The notes under the pieces: model-generated
The model's database searches: none
What the model was told of the DNA's origin: nothing
Seen by the model: the letters and a program-made list of their open reading frames with translations, nothing else
NCBI RefSeq assembly: GCF_001665835.1
Contig: NZ_LZSX01000072.1
Span: forward strand, 1 to 64,000
Direction of reading: 5' to 3'
DNA from: Mycobacterium colombiense
GTDB lineage: Bacteria > Actinomycetota > Actinomycetes > Mycobacteriales > Mycobacteriaceae
Length of the DNA: 64,000 nucleotides
Part shown: positions 54,749-64,000 of the stretch, one piece after another
How positions within the stretch are numbered: position 1 is the stretch's first letter
How the letters are laid out: every line of letters starts with the position of its first letter
Position numbers and translations under genes: made by a program

Positions 54749-57121
54749 CTACGTTTTGCTGGCTTGTTCGGACTCGCCGGACCCTTCTTGCTTCGCGGGA
54801 TCCTCGATGACGTGGTACGCCGGGTCAACCAACGACATGGGCCGGTTGCCGGTCTGCTTGGGCTTACCCGTGATCCGCAGCAGCTGACCGGGCGCTATGT
54901 CGGCACCGCCCCGCCCCGAACGGAACGTGACGCAGATTTCGCCGCTATTGTCGCCGACGACAACCCGGCGGCGGGTCCGCCTGCCCTCGTTGACGTCCTC
55001 TACTTCGTTGACCCGTCCCTCAAAAGTGGCGCGCTGGCCGGGTATCAGACCCGAGACCGTGATCGGCGCCGGCCCGCGGTCGGGATGTTCATAGGCTTCG
55101 ACGTCCCGCTGCTCGTCTTGGCTGATCCAGGCTTCCACCTTGTCGAGCTCGCGCGCGATCCGTTGCTCGAAGTTGTCCGGGTACGCCTGCTGAATCCGCG
55201 TCTGCACGTCGTAGGGCACGATCGTCGCCGCGGCGTCCGGAATCAGGCTGACCGCCCGGGAGACCTTGTCCGCGGTGCGGTCGTGCAGCAGCCGGCCCAG
55301 CAGTGGTGCGTACGTGCGGCGTGGAAGCAACACCGTGACGTTGGTGTTCCGCTGCTCATCGCGCGCGTTGGCGACCAGCACCTGCGCGGCCCGGGTGATC
55401 CGCCGGTCCGGGCAGTCCACCACCCGCAACGGGGTGTCGAGTTCGAAGTGATCCCAACGCGTTCGGATCAACTGGGCATGGGCTTCATCGACCATGAAGT
55501 GCACCGCGACCAGTTCGTCGGCCCGTAGTCCACGGCCGTAGCGCAGCGCTTCAATGACCGCGAGGTCCACTGAGTTCACAAACACGAAGACCTTGTGCCG
55601 GGCATACTTCACCAACTCCGGTCGGTCGGTGCGGAACATCTCGAGAATGGCCGCCTCGGCGCGATATTCGCGGTTGAGTCGCATCAGCACGAAGACCAGC
55701 ACGGGGAACACGACGACCACCAACCACGCGCCCTCGGTGAACTTCGCCACCGCGAAGATGCCCACCACGATTGTCGACAAAATCGCCGCGGACAGGTTGA
55801 TCGCCAGCCGACGTCGCCAACCCGGCTCACGCTGGGTCAAATGGTGTTTGGTCATTCCGTAGCCCGCCATCGAGAACCCGGTGAACACGCCGATCGCGTA
55901 GAACGGAACCAAGGCGTTGACCGAACCGCCCGTCGCCAGCAGCAACGCAACCGACAGCGCGGTGAGGGCGATGATGCCGTTCGAAAACACCAGGCGGTGA
56001 CCGCGTTTCATCAACTGACGCGGCAGGAAGCGGTCTTCGGCAACGAAGCTCGCCAGGGCGGGGAATCCGTTGAAACTGGTATTGGCCCCGGTGAACAGGA
56101 TCGCGGCGGTAGACGCCTGAACGAGGATATACAAGACGTTGCCGATCGTCCCATTGCCGAAGACCGCGCGGGCAACCTGCGATAGTACGGACGGAAATCC
56201 GGCGACATACGGCGTTGCGTGGGTGACAAACGTCAGATACGCGACACCGGTCAGCAAGAATCCGAGTATGCAGGCCATAACGGTGAGAACGCGGCGGGCG
56301 TTGCGGCCCTGCGGCTTACGGAAAACGTTGACCGTGTTGGAGATCGCTTCGACCCCCGTCAGCGACGAACCGCCGTTGGCGAACGCGCGCAGCAATACCA
56401 GGACCGTCGCGCCCATCACCAAACCGTCGCCCTGATGGATCGGCACTGTTCCGGCAATGTGCTGGGCATCGTAAGTCGGTAATTGCCAAAATAATTCGCG
56501 GATGACGCCGGTCAGGATCGTCAGGCCGATCATCGCGACGAAAAAGTAGGTCGGGGCCGCGAATTGCACGCCCGCTTCCCGCAATCCGCGCAGGTTCGCG
56601 TAACAGATGACCAGCACGACGCCGACGGTGATCGCGAGGCTGTAGGGTCCCAGTGCCGGCAGCGCCGACGCCACCGCGACCGTCCCGGCCGCCGCCTGGA
56701 CGGCCACCGTAACGACATAGTCGATCAGCAGCGCGGCGGCGGCCACCTGCGCCACCCGAGGTCCGAAGTTTTCCCGCGCCACGATGTAGGAACCGCCCGC
56801 ACGCGTGTAGGCCATGACGACCTGCCGATACGACGCGGCCACCAACACCAGAATCACCAAAATCGCGGCGTTGATGGGCAGCAACAGCGCAAAAGCCGCA
56901 AGCCCGGCGTTGGGCAGCAGCTCGATCAAAATCTGTTCGGTGCCATAGGCGGTGGATGAGATCGCGTCCGGCGACAGCGCACCCAGTGCAATGGGATTGG
57001 ATAGCTTCTCGGTTGACAGACTCTCGTTGATCAGCGGCTTTCCGAGAAAGATGCGTTTGGCGATGTCCCCGACCGAGGTTGGGATGTACGTCTTGCCCGC
57101 CGTAGTCGTCACGACATGCAT
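54749..57121 (-). CDS. KimA-like APC-family transporter with C-terminal OB-fold domain
   Basis: A 790-residue protein. The N-terminal 12-helix APC permease includes LSPDAISSTAYGTEQIL, TRAGGSYIVARENFGPRVAQVAAAALLIDYVVTVAVQ and FANGGSSLTGVEAISN, resembling KimA-type potassium importers. A soluble region (about 480-670) with USP-like alpha/beta character is followed by an OB-fold segment (about 695-765: GQRATFEGRVNEVED ... VVVGDNSGEICVTFRSG). OB domains usually bind nucleic acid or nucleotides. H37Rv has a separate permease (Rv2690c) and OB protein (Rv2694c) near TrkA homologs, so the fusion supports potassium transport. This is inference. Confidence 0.85.
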   Translation of the reverse strand: MHVVTTTAGKTYIPTSVGDIAKRIFLGKPLINESLSTEKLSNPIALGALSPDAISSTAYGTEQILIELLPNAGLAAFALLLPINAAILVILVLVAASYRQVVMAYTRAGGSYIVARENFGPRVAQVAAAALLIDYVVTVAVQAAAGTVAVASALPALGPYSLAITVGVVLVICYANLRGLREAGVQFAAPTYFFVAMIGLTILTGVIRELFWQLPTYDAQHIAGTVPIHQGDGLVMGATVLVLLRAFANGGSSLTGVEAISNTVNVFRKPQGRNARRVLTVMACILGFLLTGVAYLTFVTHATPYVAGFPSVLSQVARAVFGNGTIGNVLYILVQASTAAILFTGANTSFNGFPALASFVAEDRFLPRQLMKRGHRLVFSNGIIALTALSVALLLATGGSVNALVPFYAIGVFTGFSMAGYGMTKHHLTQREPGWRRRLAINLSAAILSTIVVGIFAVAKFTEGAWLVVVVFPVLVFVLMRLNREYRAEAAILEMFRTDRPELVKYARHKVFVFVNSVDLAVIEALRYGRGLRADELVAVHFMVDEAHAQLIRTRWDHFELDTPLRVVDCPDRRITRAAQVLVANARDEQRNTNVTVLLPRRTYAPLLGRLLHDRTADKVSRAVSLIPDAAATIVPYDVQTRIQQAYPDNFEQRIARELDKVEAWISQDEQRDVEAYEHPDRGPAPITVSGLIPGQRATFEGRVNEVEDVNEGRRTRRRVVVGDNSGEICVTFRSGRGGADIAPGQLLRITGKPKQTGNRPMSLVDPAYHVIEDPAKQEGSGESEQASKT

Positions 57122-57158
57122 TCTGCCGCTCGCCTCGCCGGTGCGGCAGGTGGTCCGG

Positions 57159-58277
57159 CTAACTCAGCCGCTGCACGGCGGCGGCGATCCGCTCGTCGCT
57201 GGCGGTCAGCGCGACCCGCACGTGCTGCGCACCGCGCGGCCCGTAGAAATCGCCCGGCGCCACCAGGACGCCGCGCTGCGCCAGCCAGGCGACGCTGTCG
57301 TGGCACGGCTCGCCGCGGGTGGCCCACAGATAGAGGCCGGCTTCGGAGTGGTCGATGGTGAAGCCGGCCGAACGCAGCGCGGGCAGCAGCGCCGCGCGGC
57401 GCCGTTCGTAGCGCTCCCGCTGCGCCAGCTCGTGGGCGTCGTCGTCCAGGGCCGCCACCATGGCCGCCTGCACCGGCGTTGGCACCATCATCCCGGCGTG
57501 CTTACGCACGGCGAGCAGCTCAGCGATCAGCTCGGGGTCGCCGGCGACGAAACCGGCCCGGTATCCGGCCAGCGAGGAGCTCTTGGACAGGGAGTGGATC
57601 GCGAGCAGGCCGGCATGGTCGCCGTCGCACACCGAGGGATGCAGGATCGACAGCGGCTGGTCGTCCCAGCCCAGCCCCAGATAGCACTCGTCGGAGGCCA
57701 CCACGCAGCCCCTGTCGCGCGCCCAGCCAACCACTTTGCGCAAGTGATCGGCGCCCAGGACGCGTCCGGTCGGATTGCTCGGCGAGTTCAGGTAGTACAG
57801 CGACGGCGATTGCGGGCCCAGCTGGGTCAGCGAATCCGCGCGCAGCACCCGCGCCCCGGCCAGCCGGACCCCGACGTCATAGGTCGGATACGCCAGCTCG
57901 GGCACCACAATCAGGTCCGCGGGGCCCAGGCCCAGCAGCGTGGGCAGCCAGGCGATGAGCTCCTTGCTGCCGATGACCGGGAGCACGGCCGCCTCGGTCA
58001 GCCCGGTGATGCCGAACCGGCGGTCCAGCGCGGCGACCACCGATTCGCGCAGCCGGGCGGTGCCCATCGTGGCGGGATAGCCCGACGCCGAAGCGGCGGC
58101 GGCCAGCGCCTCCTGGATCACCGGGGCGACCGGGTCGACCGGGGTGCCGACGGAGAGGTCGACGATCCCGTCCCTATGGGCGCCGGCCTGTGCTTTCGCG
58201 TCGGCCAGGGTGTCCCAGGGGAACTCCGGCAGGGACGCCGATACCGCAGGCCGGCGCTTTTTGAGCTGGTGTGGCAC
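57159..58277 (-). CDS. dapC: PLP-dependent aminotransferase, probable succinyl-diaminopimelate aminotransferase
   Basis: A 372-residue fold-type I aminotransferase with NSPSNPTGR, SDECYLGLGW and the PLP lysine in HSLSKSSSLAGYRAGF. The actinobacterial group found beside ferredoxin fdxC is commonly assigned as DapC. dapD and dapE are also in this window, supporting the lysine/DAP role, but H37Rv has another DapC candidate (Rv0858c). The GTG at 58277 is the only start codon between the fdxC stop and the conserved SASLPEFPWD. Rv1178 ortholog. Confidence 0.88.
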   Translation of the reverse strand: MPHQLKKRRPAVSASLPEFPWDTLADAKAQAGAHRDGIVDLSVGTPVDPVAPVIQEALAAAASASGYPATMGTARLRESVVAALDRRFGITGLTEAAVLPVIGSKELIAWLPTLLGLGPADLIVVPELAYPTYDVGVRLAGARVLRADSLTQLGPQSPSLYYLNSPSNPTGRVLGADHLRKVVGWARDRGCVVASDECYLGLGWDDQPLSILHPSVCDGDHAGLLAIHSLSKSSSLAGYRAGFVAGDPELIAELLAVRKHAGMMVPTPVQAAMVAALDDDAHELAQRERYERRRAALLPALRSAGFTIDHSEAGLYLWATRGEPCHDSVAWLAQRGVLVAPGDFYGPRGAQHVRVALTASDERIAAAVQRLS

Positions 58278-58285
58278 CGGGCCGC

Positions 58286-58612
58286 TCAGTCGCCTTCGCC
58301 CTGCGGTGGCAGATCCTTGACCACTTGCGGGTCGTTCTCGGTCATGCCGACCTTGGCCGCGCCGCCGGGCGATCCCAGCTCGGCGAAAAAGTCCGCGTTG
58401 ATCTGCGTGTACTGGCTCCACTGGTCCGGCACGTCGTCTTCGTAGTAGATCGCTTCGACGGGGCAGACCGGCTCGCACGCCCCGCAGTCGACGCATTCGT
58501 CGGGGTGGATGTAGAGCATCCGAGCGCCTTCATAGATACAGTCGACCGGGCACTCCTCGATACAGGCTTTGTCCTTGATGTCGACACAGGGTTCGGCGAT
58601 CGTGTACGTCAC
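58286..58612 (-). CDS. fdxC: Ferredoxin FdxC
   Basis: A 108-residue seven-iron (3Fe-4S/4Fe-4S) ferredoxin with the two cysteine clusters CVDIKDKACIEECPVDC and CVDCGACEPVCPVEAIYY. It is nearly identical to what I recall of Rv1177. GTG at 58612 with GGAGGAGACGTCT upstream is chosen; an ATG five codons earlier overlaps this ribosome-binding site. It is an electron carrier and lies 8 bp upstream of dapC, in one operon. Confidence 0.95.
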   Translation of the reverse strand: MTYTIAEPCVDIKDKACIEECPVDCIYEGARMLYIHPDECVDCGACEPVCPVEAIYYEDDVPDQWSQYTQINADFFAELGSPGGAAKVGMTENDPQVVKDLPPQGEGD

Positions 58613-58998
58613 AGACGTCTCCTCCATGTACTAGGCCATCTCGTGGGCTGAAATGTGGCTGCTGTTCAGCTCGCACCGGCGCGTTCGAGCGCTTCCGATG
58701 AAGCTTTCGGTTACTGATACTAGACGTTGCAGATACAGGTCAACCATTTGGCGCCCCTGTCGGTATACAGATTTAAGACCGGCAGTCTCGGAGGCCGCGA
58801 CCGGGTCCCGTTTCGCCGAGGGCGAACACCGCTGACAGGCCGCTGACCTGCGAAGAGTAACGCTCCGGTGGTGGCGGTCGATAGCTCTTGCGTTGCGAGC
58901 ACGCTCACGGGGCCTGGTAATCTCAACCGAAAGACGGCAACCGCTGGGCAGACGTTCTCGCCGTAATAGCGGTGCATTAACTCGGGGAAGGTGTCCAC
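58613..58998. other. Divergent promoter region between fdxC and TB8.4-like gene
   Basis: This is a 386-bp spacer. For fdxC a possible minus-strand -35 TTGACC (58738-58743) and -10 TAGTAT (58717-58722) are seen, but with only 15 bp spacing. Nothing else is recognised. As I recall, H37Rv has fadH and a PadR gene here; neither is present. Confidence 0.45.
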
Positions 58999-59331
58999 AT
59001 GAGGCTGTCGTTGAGCAAATTGGGCGTTGCGGTTGGCAGCGCGGCGGTGGCGTTGACGGCCGCGGCCGGGGTCGCATCGGCTGACCCGTCGGACGCGATC
59101 ATCAACACCACCTGCAACTACGGGCAGGTCATCGCGGCGCTGAACGCGACCGACCCGGCCGCTGCCCAGCAGCTGAACTCGTCGCCGGTCGCGCAGTCCT
59201 ACATCCGCAACTTCCTGGCGGCGCCGCCGCCGAAGCGCCAGCAGATGGCCCAGCAGATTCAGGCCATGCCGTCGGCGCAGAAGTACTACGACGACATCAA
59301 CCAGGTCGCGGTCACCTGTAACAACTACTGA
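58999..59331 (+). CDS. Secreted hemophore-like low-molecular-weight antigen (TB8.4-like)
   Basis: A 110-residue precursor. The signal peptide spans about 1-28 and ends in ASA before DPSDAIINTTCNYGQ. The mature part is small and helical with two cysteines (NTTCNYG and VTCNNY), the pattern of mycobacterial hemophore-like family proteins. It matches Rv1174c (TB8.4), a secreted T-cell antigen. Heme binding is a family property and has not been tested here. Confidence 0.92.
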   Translation: MRLSLSKLGVAVGSAAVALTAAAGVASADPSDAIINTTCNYGQVIAALNATDPAAAQQLNSSPVAQSYIRNFLAAPPPKRQQMAQQIQAMPSAQKYYDDINQVAVTCNNY

Positions 59332-59360
59332 GCCGATCGCTTCGCACGAAGCGGTTCAGT
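59327..59360. terminator. Hairpin between convergent genes
   Basis: Inner arms CGCTTCG and CGAAGCG with outer ACTGA and TCAGT form an imperfect stem that includes both stop codons. It is a probable bidirectional terminator. Confidence 0.55.
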
Positions 59361-60120
59361 AACCGCCGAGCAGGCGGCGTACCCGGCCCAGGTTTTCCGG
59401 CCCGACGCGGCTGCGAATGCGTGATGGATCGGCGGGCCTACGGCCCCACAGCAGCAGCACGCGCGCGGCCGCGTCGGTTTCCAGGGTGGCCGGCCCGTCC
59501 GGCTCGGCCAACGCGATGGTGATCTGATCCGGATCGGCGGCCAGGACCACGTCGTCGGTGCCGTCGGCTCGCAGACGGGCCTGGATGCGCTCACCCGGCT
59601 CCAGCTGCTTGGCCCCCTTCACCAGCAGCGGCCTGCCGACCGCGAGGACGCTGTGCGTGGTCATCCACGGCTCGGCCAGCCGGGCCTGGGCGGCCGGCTC
59701 GTCTCCGGTGATGTCCCAGCCGTGCAGGACGAGCTCCTCGCGCATGTGCTCGGCGAACCAGGGCACCTTCATGGTGCGGCCCGTCCAGGCGACATCGGTG
59801 TCGGCGGGCACTCCTTCGGCCGCCACCGCGACATCGTTGAGGGTGGCCATCCGGTCCAGCAGCGCGTCCCACAGATCCGCGTCGTTCAGTGCGCGCAGCG
59901 GGCCCTCGCGTTCCTCGAAGCCGCGGGTGGCGACGGGCTCACCCGCCAGATGGCCGCCGAGCACCCGGGCGAGTTCTTCGGCGTTTCCCGCCTGATGGAC
60001 GACGATGTCGCGCACCGTCCAGGCTTCACACCAGGTGCCGGCGTCCGGTCCGTGGCTGCGCACCGCGTCCACGAATGGCGCCCACTCCGGAAATCGGTCG
60101 TCGTCGATTCGTCGCTTCAC
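59356..60120 (-). CDS. Maleylpyruvate isomerase/DinB-type (TIGR03083) protein
   Basis: 254 residues from a GTG at KRRIDDD; a TTG at 60150 could add ten residues. The four-helix mycothiol-dependent isomerase-like N-domain contains TWCEAWTVRDIVVHQAGNAEE (WTVRDIVVH metal-binding motif) and HMREELVLHGWDI. An SCP2-like C-terminal domain follows. Such proteins are common in actinobacteria, sometimes mycothiol transferases. Exact function unknown. It is downstream of fbiC on the same strand. Confidence 0.82.
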   Translation of the reverse strand: MKRRIDDDRFPEWAPFVDAVRSHGPDAGTWCEAWTVRDIVVHQAGNAEELARVLGGHLAGEPVATRGFEEREGPLRALNDADLWDALLDRMATLNDVAVAAEGVPADTDVAWTGRTMKVPWFAEHMREELVLHGWDITGDEPAAQARLAEPWMTTHSVLAVGRPLLVKGAKQLEPGERIQARLRADGTDDVVLAADPDQITIALAEPDGPATLETDAAARVLLLWGRRPADPSRIRSRVGPENLGRVRRLLGGY

Positions 60121-60159
60121 GGCTTTGGGTATACCCGCCGCCTGTGACAAGAAAGCGAA

Positions 60160-62751
60160 CTACGCGGCCAGGGTCGTGTAGTCGGTGGTTCGTTGCCGCC
60201 CCGGGCGACCGATGCCCTCGGCGATCGCGATCAGCTCGGCCACCGTCTTGGCCGAACCGAATTCCGAGCCGGCCATCCGCGAGATGGTCTCCTCCATCAA
60301 CGTGCCGCCCAGATCGTTGGCTCCGCCGTTCAGCATCACCTGCGTGCGCTCGACACCGAGCTTGACCCAGCTGGTCTGAATCTGAGATATGCGACCGTGC
60401 AACATGATTCGAGCCAGCGCGTGCACCGCCCGGTTGTCGCGATGGGTGGGCCCGGGACGCGACGCGCCGGCCAGATACAGCGGCGAGCTCTGGTGCACGA
60501 ACGGCAACGGCACGAATTCGGTGAAACCGCCGGTGCGGTCCTGAATGTCGCGCAGCACGTTGAGGTGGCCGACCCAGTGCTGCGGGCTGTCGACGTGGCC
60601 GTACATCATGGTCGACGACGACCGCAGCCCCACCTCGTGTGCGGTGCTGACGATTTCGATCCACAGCGACGTCGGCAACTTGCCCTTGGTCAGCACCCAG
60701 CGCACTTCGTCGTCCAGGATCTCGGCGGCGGTGCCGGGGATGGTGTCCAGCCCGGCCTCGCGCAGGCTGATCAGCCACTCACGAATGCTCAACCCGCTCT
60801 TGGTCACGCCGTTGGCGATCTCCATCGGGGAAAACGCGTGCACGTGCATCGACGGCACCCGCGCTTTGACCGCCCGGACCAGGTCGGCGTAGCCGGTGAC
60901 CGGCAGCTCGGGGTCGATGCCGCCCTGCATGCACACCTCGGTGGCGCCTTCGACGTGCGCCTCCCAGGCGCGGTCGGCGACCTCGTCGGTGGACAGCGAG
61001 TACGCGTCGGCGTCGCCCTTGCGCTGCGCGAACGCGCAGAACCGGCACCCGGTGTAGCAGATGTTTGTGAAGTTGATGTTGCGGTTCACCACGAAGGTCA
61101 CGTCATCACCGACGGTCTCGCGGCGCAACGTATCCGCAAGGGCGGCAACGGCATCCAGCGCCGGACCGTCGGCGGTCGCCAGCGACAGGTATTCGCTGTC
61201 GGAGCATCCGGCGGGGTCGCGTTCGGCGGAGCGCAGCGCCGCCAGCACGTCGGTGTCTAGGCGTTCGGGCGCATTGGCGCCTTGGGCGGCCAGTTCGTGG
61301 ACGTGGGCACGGATCGATTCCCAGTCGCCGAAGGCGCTGTCGATGTCGCTGCGGGTTTCGGTGTTGCGGCCCTCGCTGTCGATCGCCGCGTTGAGGTCGA
61401 CCCGGCCCGCGGAGCCGACGTCGTCGGGCTCCTGCCAGGGCATCCCCACCGGGTTGACGTCGCGAGCCAGACCGGTCGCCGGATCGGCCAGCGCGCTCAC
61501 GTGTCCCTGCACGCGCGGGTCGATCCAGGCCGAGCCCGCTTGCACGTATTTGGGCTGTGCGGTCAGCCGCTGAACCAGCTCATAGCCGGCCTCGGCGGTG
61601 ACGGCGGCCAGTTCGTCCAGGGCCGGCCACGGCCGCTCCGGGTTGACGTGGTCGGGTGTGAGCGGTGAAACTCCGCCCCAGTCGTCGACTCCGGCGCCGA
61701 TCAGCGCCAGGCACTCGTCGCGAGACACCAGGTTGGGGGGCGCCTGAATGCGCATCCCGGGGCCGAGCACCAACCGCGCCACCGCCACCGTCGCCAGGTA
61801 GTCCTCGATGCCTGCGTCGGGGACGGTGGCCATCGCGGTGTGTTCCTTGGCCCGGAAATTCTGCACGATCACTTCCTGCACGTGCCCGAACTCCTTGTGC
61901 GACTTGCGAATCGCGTGCAAGGTGTCGGCACGTTCGGCGAGGGTCTCGCCGATGCCGACCAGCAGGCCGGTGGTGAACGGAATCGACAACCGGCCCGCGT
62001 CGGTCAGAGCGCGCAGGCGAACGGCCGGATCCTTGTCCGGGCTGCCATAGTGCGCAAGCCCTTTCGTCTCGAACAGCCGCCGCGACGTCGTCTCGAGCAT
62101 CATGCCCATCGACGGCGCCACCGGCTTGAGCCGTGCCATCTCCGACCAGCTCATCACGCCGGGGTTCAAGTGCGGCAGCAGGCCGGTTTCCTCCAGCACC
62201 CGGATCGCCATCGCCCGCACGTAGGACAGCGTGGAGTCGTAGCCACGCGCCTCCAGCCACTCGCGCGCCTCCGGCCAGCGATCCTCGGGTCGATCACCGA
62301 GCGTGAATAGCGCTTCCTTGCAACCTAATTCGGCGCCACGGCGGGCGATGTCGAGGATCTCGTCGGGCTCCAGATACATGCCGGCGCCCTGGGCGCGCAG
62401 CTTGCCCGGGACGGTGACGAAGGTGCAGTAATGGCAGCTGTCCCGGCACAGGTGGGTGACCGGGATAAAAACCTTGCGTGAGTAGGTGATCGGCAGCCCG
62501 CCGCCCGGGCCGCGGCGTCCGGCCGACTCCAGACCGGCGTCGCGCACCCGCGCCGCGCTGGCGCACAGATCCGCGAGATCCGCGCCGCGCGCGGTCATCG
62601 CGACCGCGGCCTCGTCGATGTTCAGCGCCACACCATCTCGAGCCCGTCGCAATACCCGTCGCAGCGCGGAGGCACTGACCTCGGTGGAGGCCTTGGCCGG
62701 AACCACAGGGTTAGGCAAAGCGGTAGGCTCCTCGCCCGGAGTCAACAGCAC
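60160..62751 (-). CDS. fbiC: 7,8-didemethyl-8-hydroxy-5-deazariboflavin (FO) synthase
   Basis: 863 residues from the GTG at 62751. Two radical-SAM domains are fused: the CofG half has [12 protein letters not shown], and the CofH half (from about residue 520) has [16 protein letters not shown]. Together they build the deazaflavin ring of coenzyme F420 from tyrosine and a pyrimidine. H37Rv FbiC is 856 residues. The GTG has GGGGAG upstream; an ATG at 62799 is an alternative start. Confidence 0.95.
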   Translation of the reverse strand: MLLTPGEEPTALPNPVVPAKASTEVSASALRRVLRRARDGVALNIDEAAVAMTARGADLADLCASAARVRDAGLESAGRRGPGGGLPITYSRKVFIPVTHLCRDSCHYCTFVTVPGKLRAQGAGMYLEPDEILDIARRGAELGCKEALFTLGDRPEDRWPEAREWLEARGYDSTLSYVRAMAIRVLEETGLLPHLNPGVMSWSEMARLKPVAPSMGMMLETTSRRLFETKGLAHYGSPDKDPAVRLRALTDAGRLSIPFTTGLLVGIGETLAERADTLHAIRKSHKEFGHVQEVIVQNFRAKEHTAMATVPDAGIEDYLATVAVARLVLGPGMRIQAPPNLVSRDECLALIGAGVDDWGGVSPLTPDHVNPERPWPALDELAAVTAEAGYELVQRLTAQPKYVQAGSAWIDPRVQGHVSALADPATGLARDVNPVGMPWQEPDDVGSAGRVDLNAAIDSEGRNTETRSDIDSAFGDWESIRAHVHELAAQGANAPERLDTDVLAALRSAERDPAGCSDSEYLSLATADGPALDAVAALADTLRRETVGDDVTFVVNRNINFTNICYTGCRFCAFAQRKGDADAYSLSTDEVADRAWEAHVEGATEVCMQGGIDPELPVTGYADLVRAVKARVPSMHVHAFSPMEIANGVTKSGLSIREWLISLREAGLDTIPGTAAEILDDEVRWVLTKGKLPTSLWIEIVSTAHEVGLRSSSTMMYGHVDSPQHWVGHLNVLRDIQDRTGGFTEFVPLPFVHQSSPLYLAGASRPGPTHRDNRAVHALARIMLHGRISQIQTSWVKLGVERTQVMLNGGANDLGGTLMEETISRMAGSEFGSAKTVAELIAIAEGIGRPGRQRTTDYTTLAA

Positions 62752-62895
62752 TTTGGTGTAACTCCCCGACGATCGAATTTCATCCGTGCGTCCCAACATG
62801 TGAAATCGTGGCACCCGTTGGCGGGTCCCGTCTGGGCAACAGTCAACAGTAGCGGCACACCCGCGCGGGCAAGCGGGCGACATCCCGGCCGAACG

Positions 62896-63357
62896 TCAGA
62901 CGCCCCGACTGCGCCGCCACAGCACCCACACGGGCGGTACGACCCCCAGGACCAGCAACAATAAGGCCCCGTAGGCCATCAGGCCGCGGCCCCCCAGGAT
63001 GACGTCGTCGGCCGGGCCGCCCATGCTGATCACCGCCACCGTCAGCAGCCAGGTCCACAACGGCAACGCCGCGAGCCGCGGCGAGCGGGTCCAGCGACCG
63101 GCGGCCCACACCAGTGCCGCGTTGACCAGTCCAGAAATCAGTCCACTGATGGGAAACGGGACCGTCCCGATATAGAGAGGCAGCAGCAGAGCTCCGGCAA
63201 GCGCGGAGAGCGCCCCGTCGACCGCCAAGAGGGCCAACACGACGAAACGGATCGCGGGGTCGGTTGCGCCGCTGTCGTCGACGGACGCGACGCGTGCCTT
63301 GGTTTCGGTCAGGTCGGGACGCTGTCGATGTTGGACATGATGGAGCCGATAACCCAC
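62896..63357 (-). CDS. Small membrane protein, Rv1171-like
   Basis: 153 residues if started at the GTG at 63357. Four hydrophobic helices occupy about 37-150 (FVVLALLAVDGALSALAGALLLPL, ISGLVNAALVWAAG, LPLWTWLLTVAVISMGG, LMAYGALLLLVLGVVPPVWVLW). The first 15 residues overlap a separate small ORF in another frame. A CTG codon at the small ORF stop (CTGA overlap) could be the real start, giving 138 residues. The function is unknown. It lies between mshB and fbiC. Confidence 0.75.
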   Translation of the reverse strand: MGYRLHHVQHRQRPDLTETKARVASVDDSGATDPAIRFVVLALLAVDGALSALAGALLLPLYIGTVPFPISGLISGLVNAALVWAAGRWTRSPRLAALPLWTWLLTVAVISMGGPADDVILGGRGLMAYGALLLLVLGVVPPVWVLWRRSRGV

Positions 63358-63416
63358 TGCAGGCTATCCAGCCGGTCCTGCCAGTGCTGCTGATTAGGGT
63401 CCAGGTCGGGGTCCAT
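63309..63416 (-). CDS. 35-residue small ORF between mshB and the Rv1171-like gene
   Basis: The ATG at 63416 has an excellent ribosome-binding site (GGAAGGA, seven bases upstream). It encodes MDPDLDPNQQHWQDRLDSLQ followed by WVIGSIMSNIDSVPT. The peptide is amphipathic with a Trp/Ile C-terminal half. The stop TGA overlaps a CTG that begins the downstream membrane protein frame. No homolog is known to me. It is too short for routine gene calling. Confidence 0.6.
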   Translation of the reverse strand: MDPDLDPNQQHWQDRLDSLQWVIGSIMSNIDSVPT

Positions 63417-63431
63417 GCGAATTCCTTCCGT

Positions 63432-63450
63432 GGCTGCCTGATTGGCAGCC
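63432..63450 (-). promoter_or_regulatory. Hairpin between mshB and the small ORF
   Basis: GGCTGCC and GGCAGCC form a 7-bp perfect stem with a 5-base loop, starting right at the mshB stop. The small-ORF ribosome-binding site follows at once, so it may be an mRNA-processing or translational control element, or a weak terminator. Confidence 0.45.
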
Positions 63451-64000
63451 TACCGTGCCGGGACCGCGGGGAAACCAAGCCCTGCGAGCAGGTCCGTTTC
63501 CCAGCCGCGCCCGTCGCGCTCCCCCGCGTCCCCGGCGGCCAGGACGTAATGCTCGTCGCCCACTATCGGCAGCGCCGCGTTGTTGGACAGCGCGCAGGCC
63601 CGGCCGGTCGGTCCGACCACCACCTGAGTGGCGTGCGCGGCAAGCGCCGCCCGCTTGGCGTCCCGGGCCGCCGGGGCGGTCTCGACGACGGCGTCGATGT
63701 CGGCGTCGGCGTAGCCGAAGGTGAACTCTTCTTTGGGCGGGATCAACCATTCGGGCCGCAGATCCTCGGGCGTCAGGGCGTCCATGGCCGCCTCGAACGT
63801 GCGCGTCGCGAAGACCGACCAGTACAACTTCGGTACCGCCCAGGGCTCGCCGGGGAAGTCGGCGTCGGCTCCCGGTCCGGCCGCCGCCACGGCGGCCACC
63901 GTCACCCGGTGCGCGTGCACGTGATCGGGATGGCCGTAGCCGCCGCCCGGGTCGTACGTCACGACGACGTGCGGCCGCTGCCCGCGAATGACGGCCACCA
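63450..64000 (-). CDS. mshB: Mycothiol biosynthesis deacetylase MshB, 5' end outside window
   Basis: The last 183 codons of a LmbE-family zinc deacetylase are present. [22 protein letters not shown] carries the HPDH-x3-H metal/catalytic segment, and [18 protein letters not shown] and [17 protein letters not shown] follow. It removes acetyl from GlcNAc-inositol in mycothiol synthesis. The N-terminal AHPDD zinc motif would lie beyond base 64000. Rv1170 ortholog. Confidence 0.93.
   Translation of the reverse strand, partial: VAVIRGQRPHVVVTYDPGGGYGHPDHVHAHRVTVAAVAAAGPGADADFPGEPWAVPKLYWSVFATRTFEAAMDALTPEDLRPEWLIPPKEEFTFGYADADIDAVVETAPAARDAKRAALAAHATQVVVGPTGRACALSNNAALPIVGDEHYVLAAGDAGERDGRGWETDLLAGLGFPAVPAR

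Overview
The window looks like chromosomal DNA of a slow-growing, non-tuberculous Mycobacterium, most likely of the M. avium complex or a close relative. The grounds are high GC, PE and PPE genes, mycothiol and F420 biosynthesis genes, and a gene order that follows M. tuberculosis H37Rv from about Rv1233c to Rv1170, read in reverse. Comparisons with H37Rv are from memory of that genome and no database was searched.

Layout. 1-5057: DUF4190 membrane protein (cut by the left edge), MgtE-N/CBS protein, DUF1003 protein, secreted lytic transglycosylase, Mrp ATPase. 5091-8439 (minus): envelope-stress block sigE-rseA-htrA-tatB. 8641-13342: methyltransferase, then a TetR-controlled ABC exporter operon and a small membrane methyltransferase-like protein. 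13372-20919: CocE-type hydrolase, glgC and glgM (alpha-glucan), DUF3117, tag, DivIVA-like protein, gpgS (methylglucose lipopolysaccharide) and folP2. 21023-33904: fadD6, a LOG-type phosphoribohydrolase, a large AAA regulator-like protein, dapE, a PPE/PE pair, dapD, an MFS transporter, fadD36 and an alpha/beta hydrolase.

33948-45680 is the most notable part. It is an 11.7-kb catabolic island which, as I recall, H37Rv lacks at this site. On the plus strand it encodes a P450, two acyl-CoA dehydrogenases, a MaoC-type half-hydratase, a stand-alone Zn-ribbon/OB protein, a second MaoC protein, an Ltp2-like thiolase-fold aldolase, a zinc alcohol dehydrogenase and a TetR regulator. Divergently it encodes an aldehyde dehydrogenase and a doubled class III CoA-transferase. 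Order and domains mirror the cholesterol side-chain igr operon (cyp125-fadE28-fadE29-chsH2-chsH1-ltp2), but ChsH2 is split in two and the alcohol, aldehyde and CoA-activation steps are added. This reads as a complete oxidise, activate, dehydrogenate, hydrate and retro-aldol route for an unknown branched or sterol-like side chain.

45766-50047 holds the proline-catabolism genes (proline dehydrogenase, P5C dehydrogenase) and their PucR-type regulator. 50157-57121 is a second accessory stretch: a lower-GC cysC-sat-orf109 sulfate-activation operon, a PPE gene, and a KimA-like APC transporter fused to an OB-fold domain. 57159-64000 returns to core genes: dapC-type aminotransferase, fdxC, TB8.4-like antigen, a TIGR03083-like protein, fbiC, a small membrane protein, a 35-codon small ORF and mshB (cut by the right edge). 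No rRNA, tRNA, CRISPR array or transposase was recognised.
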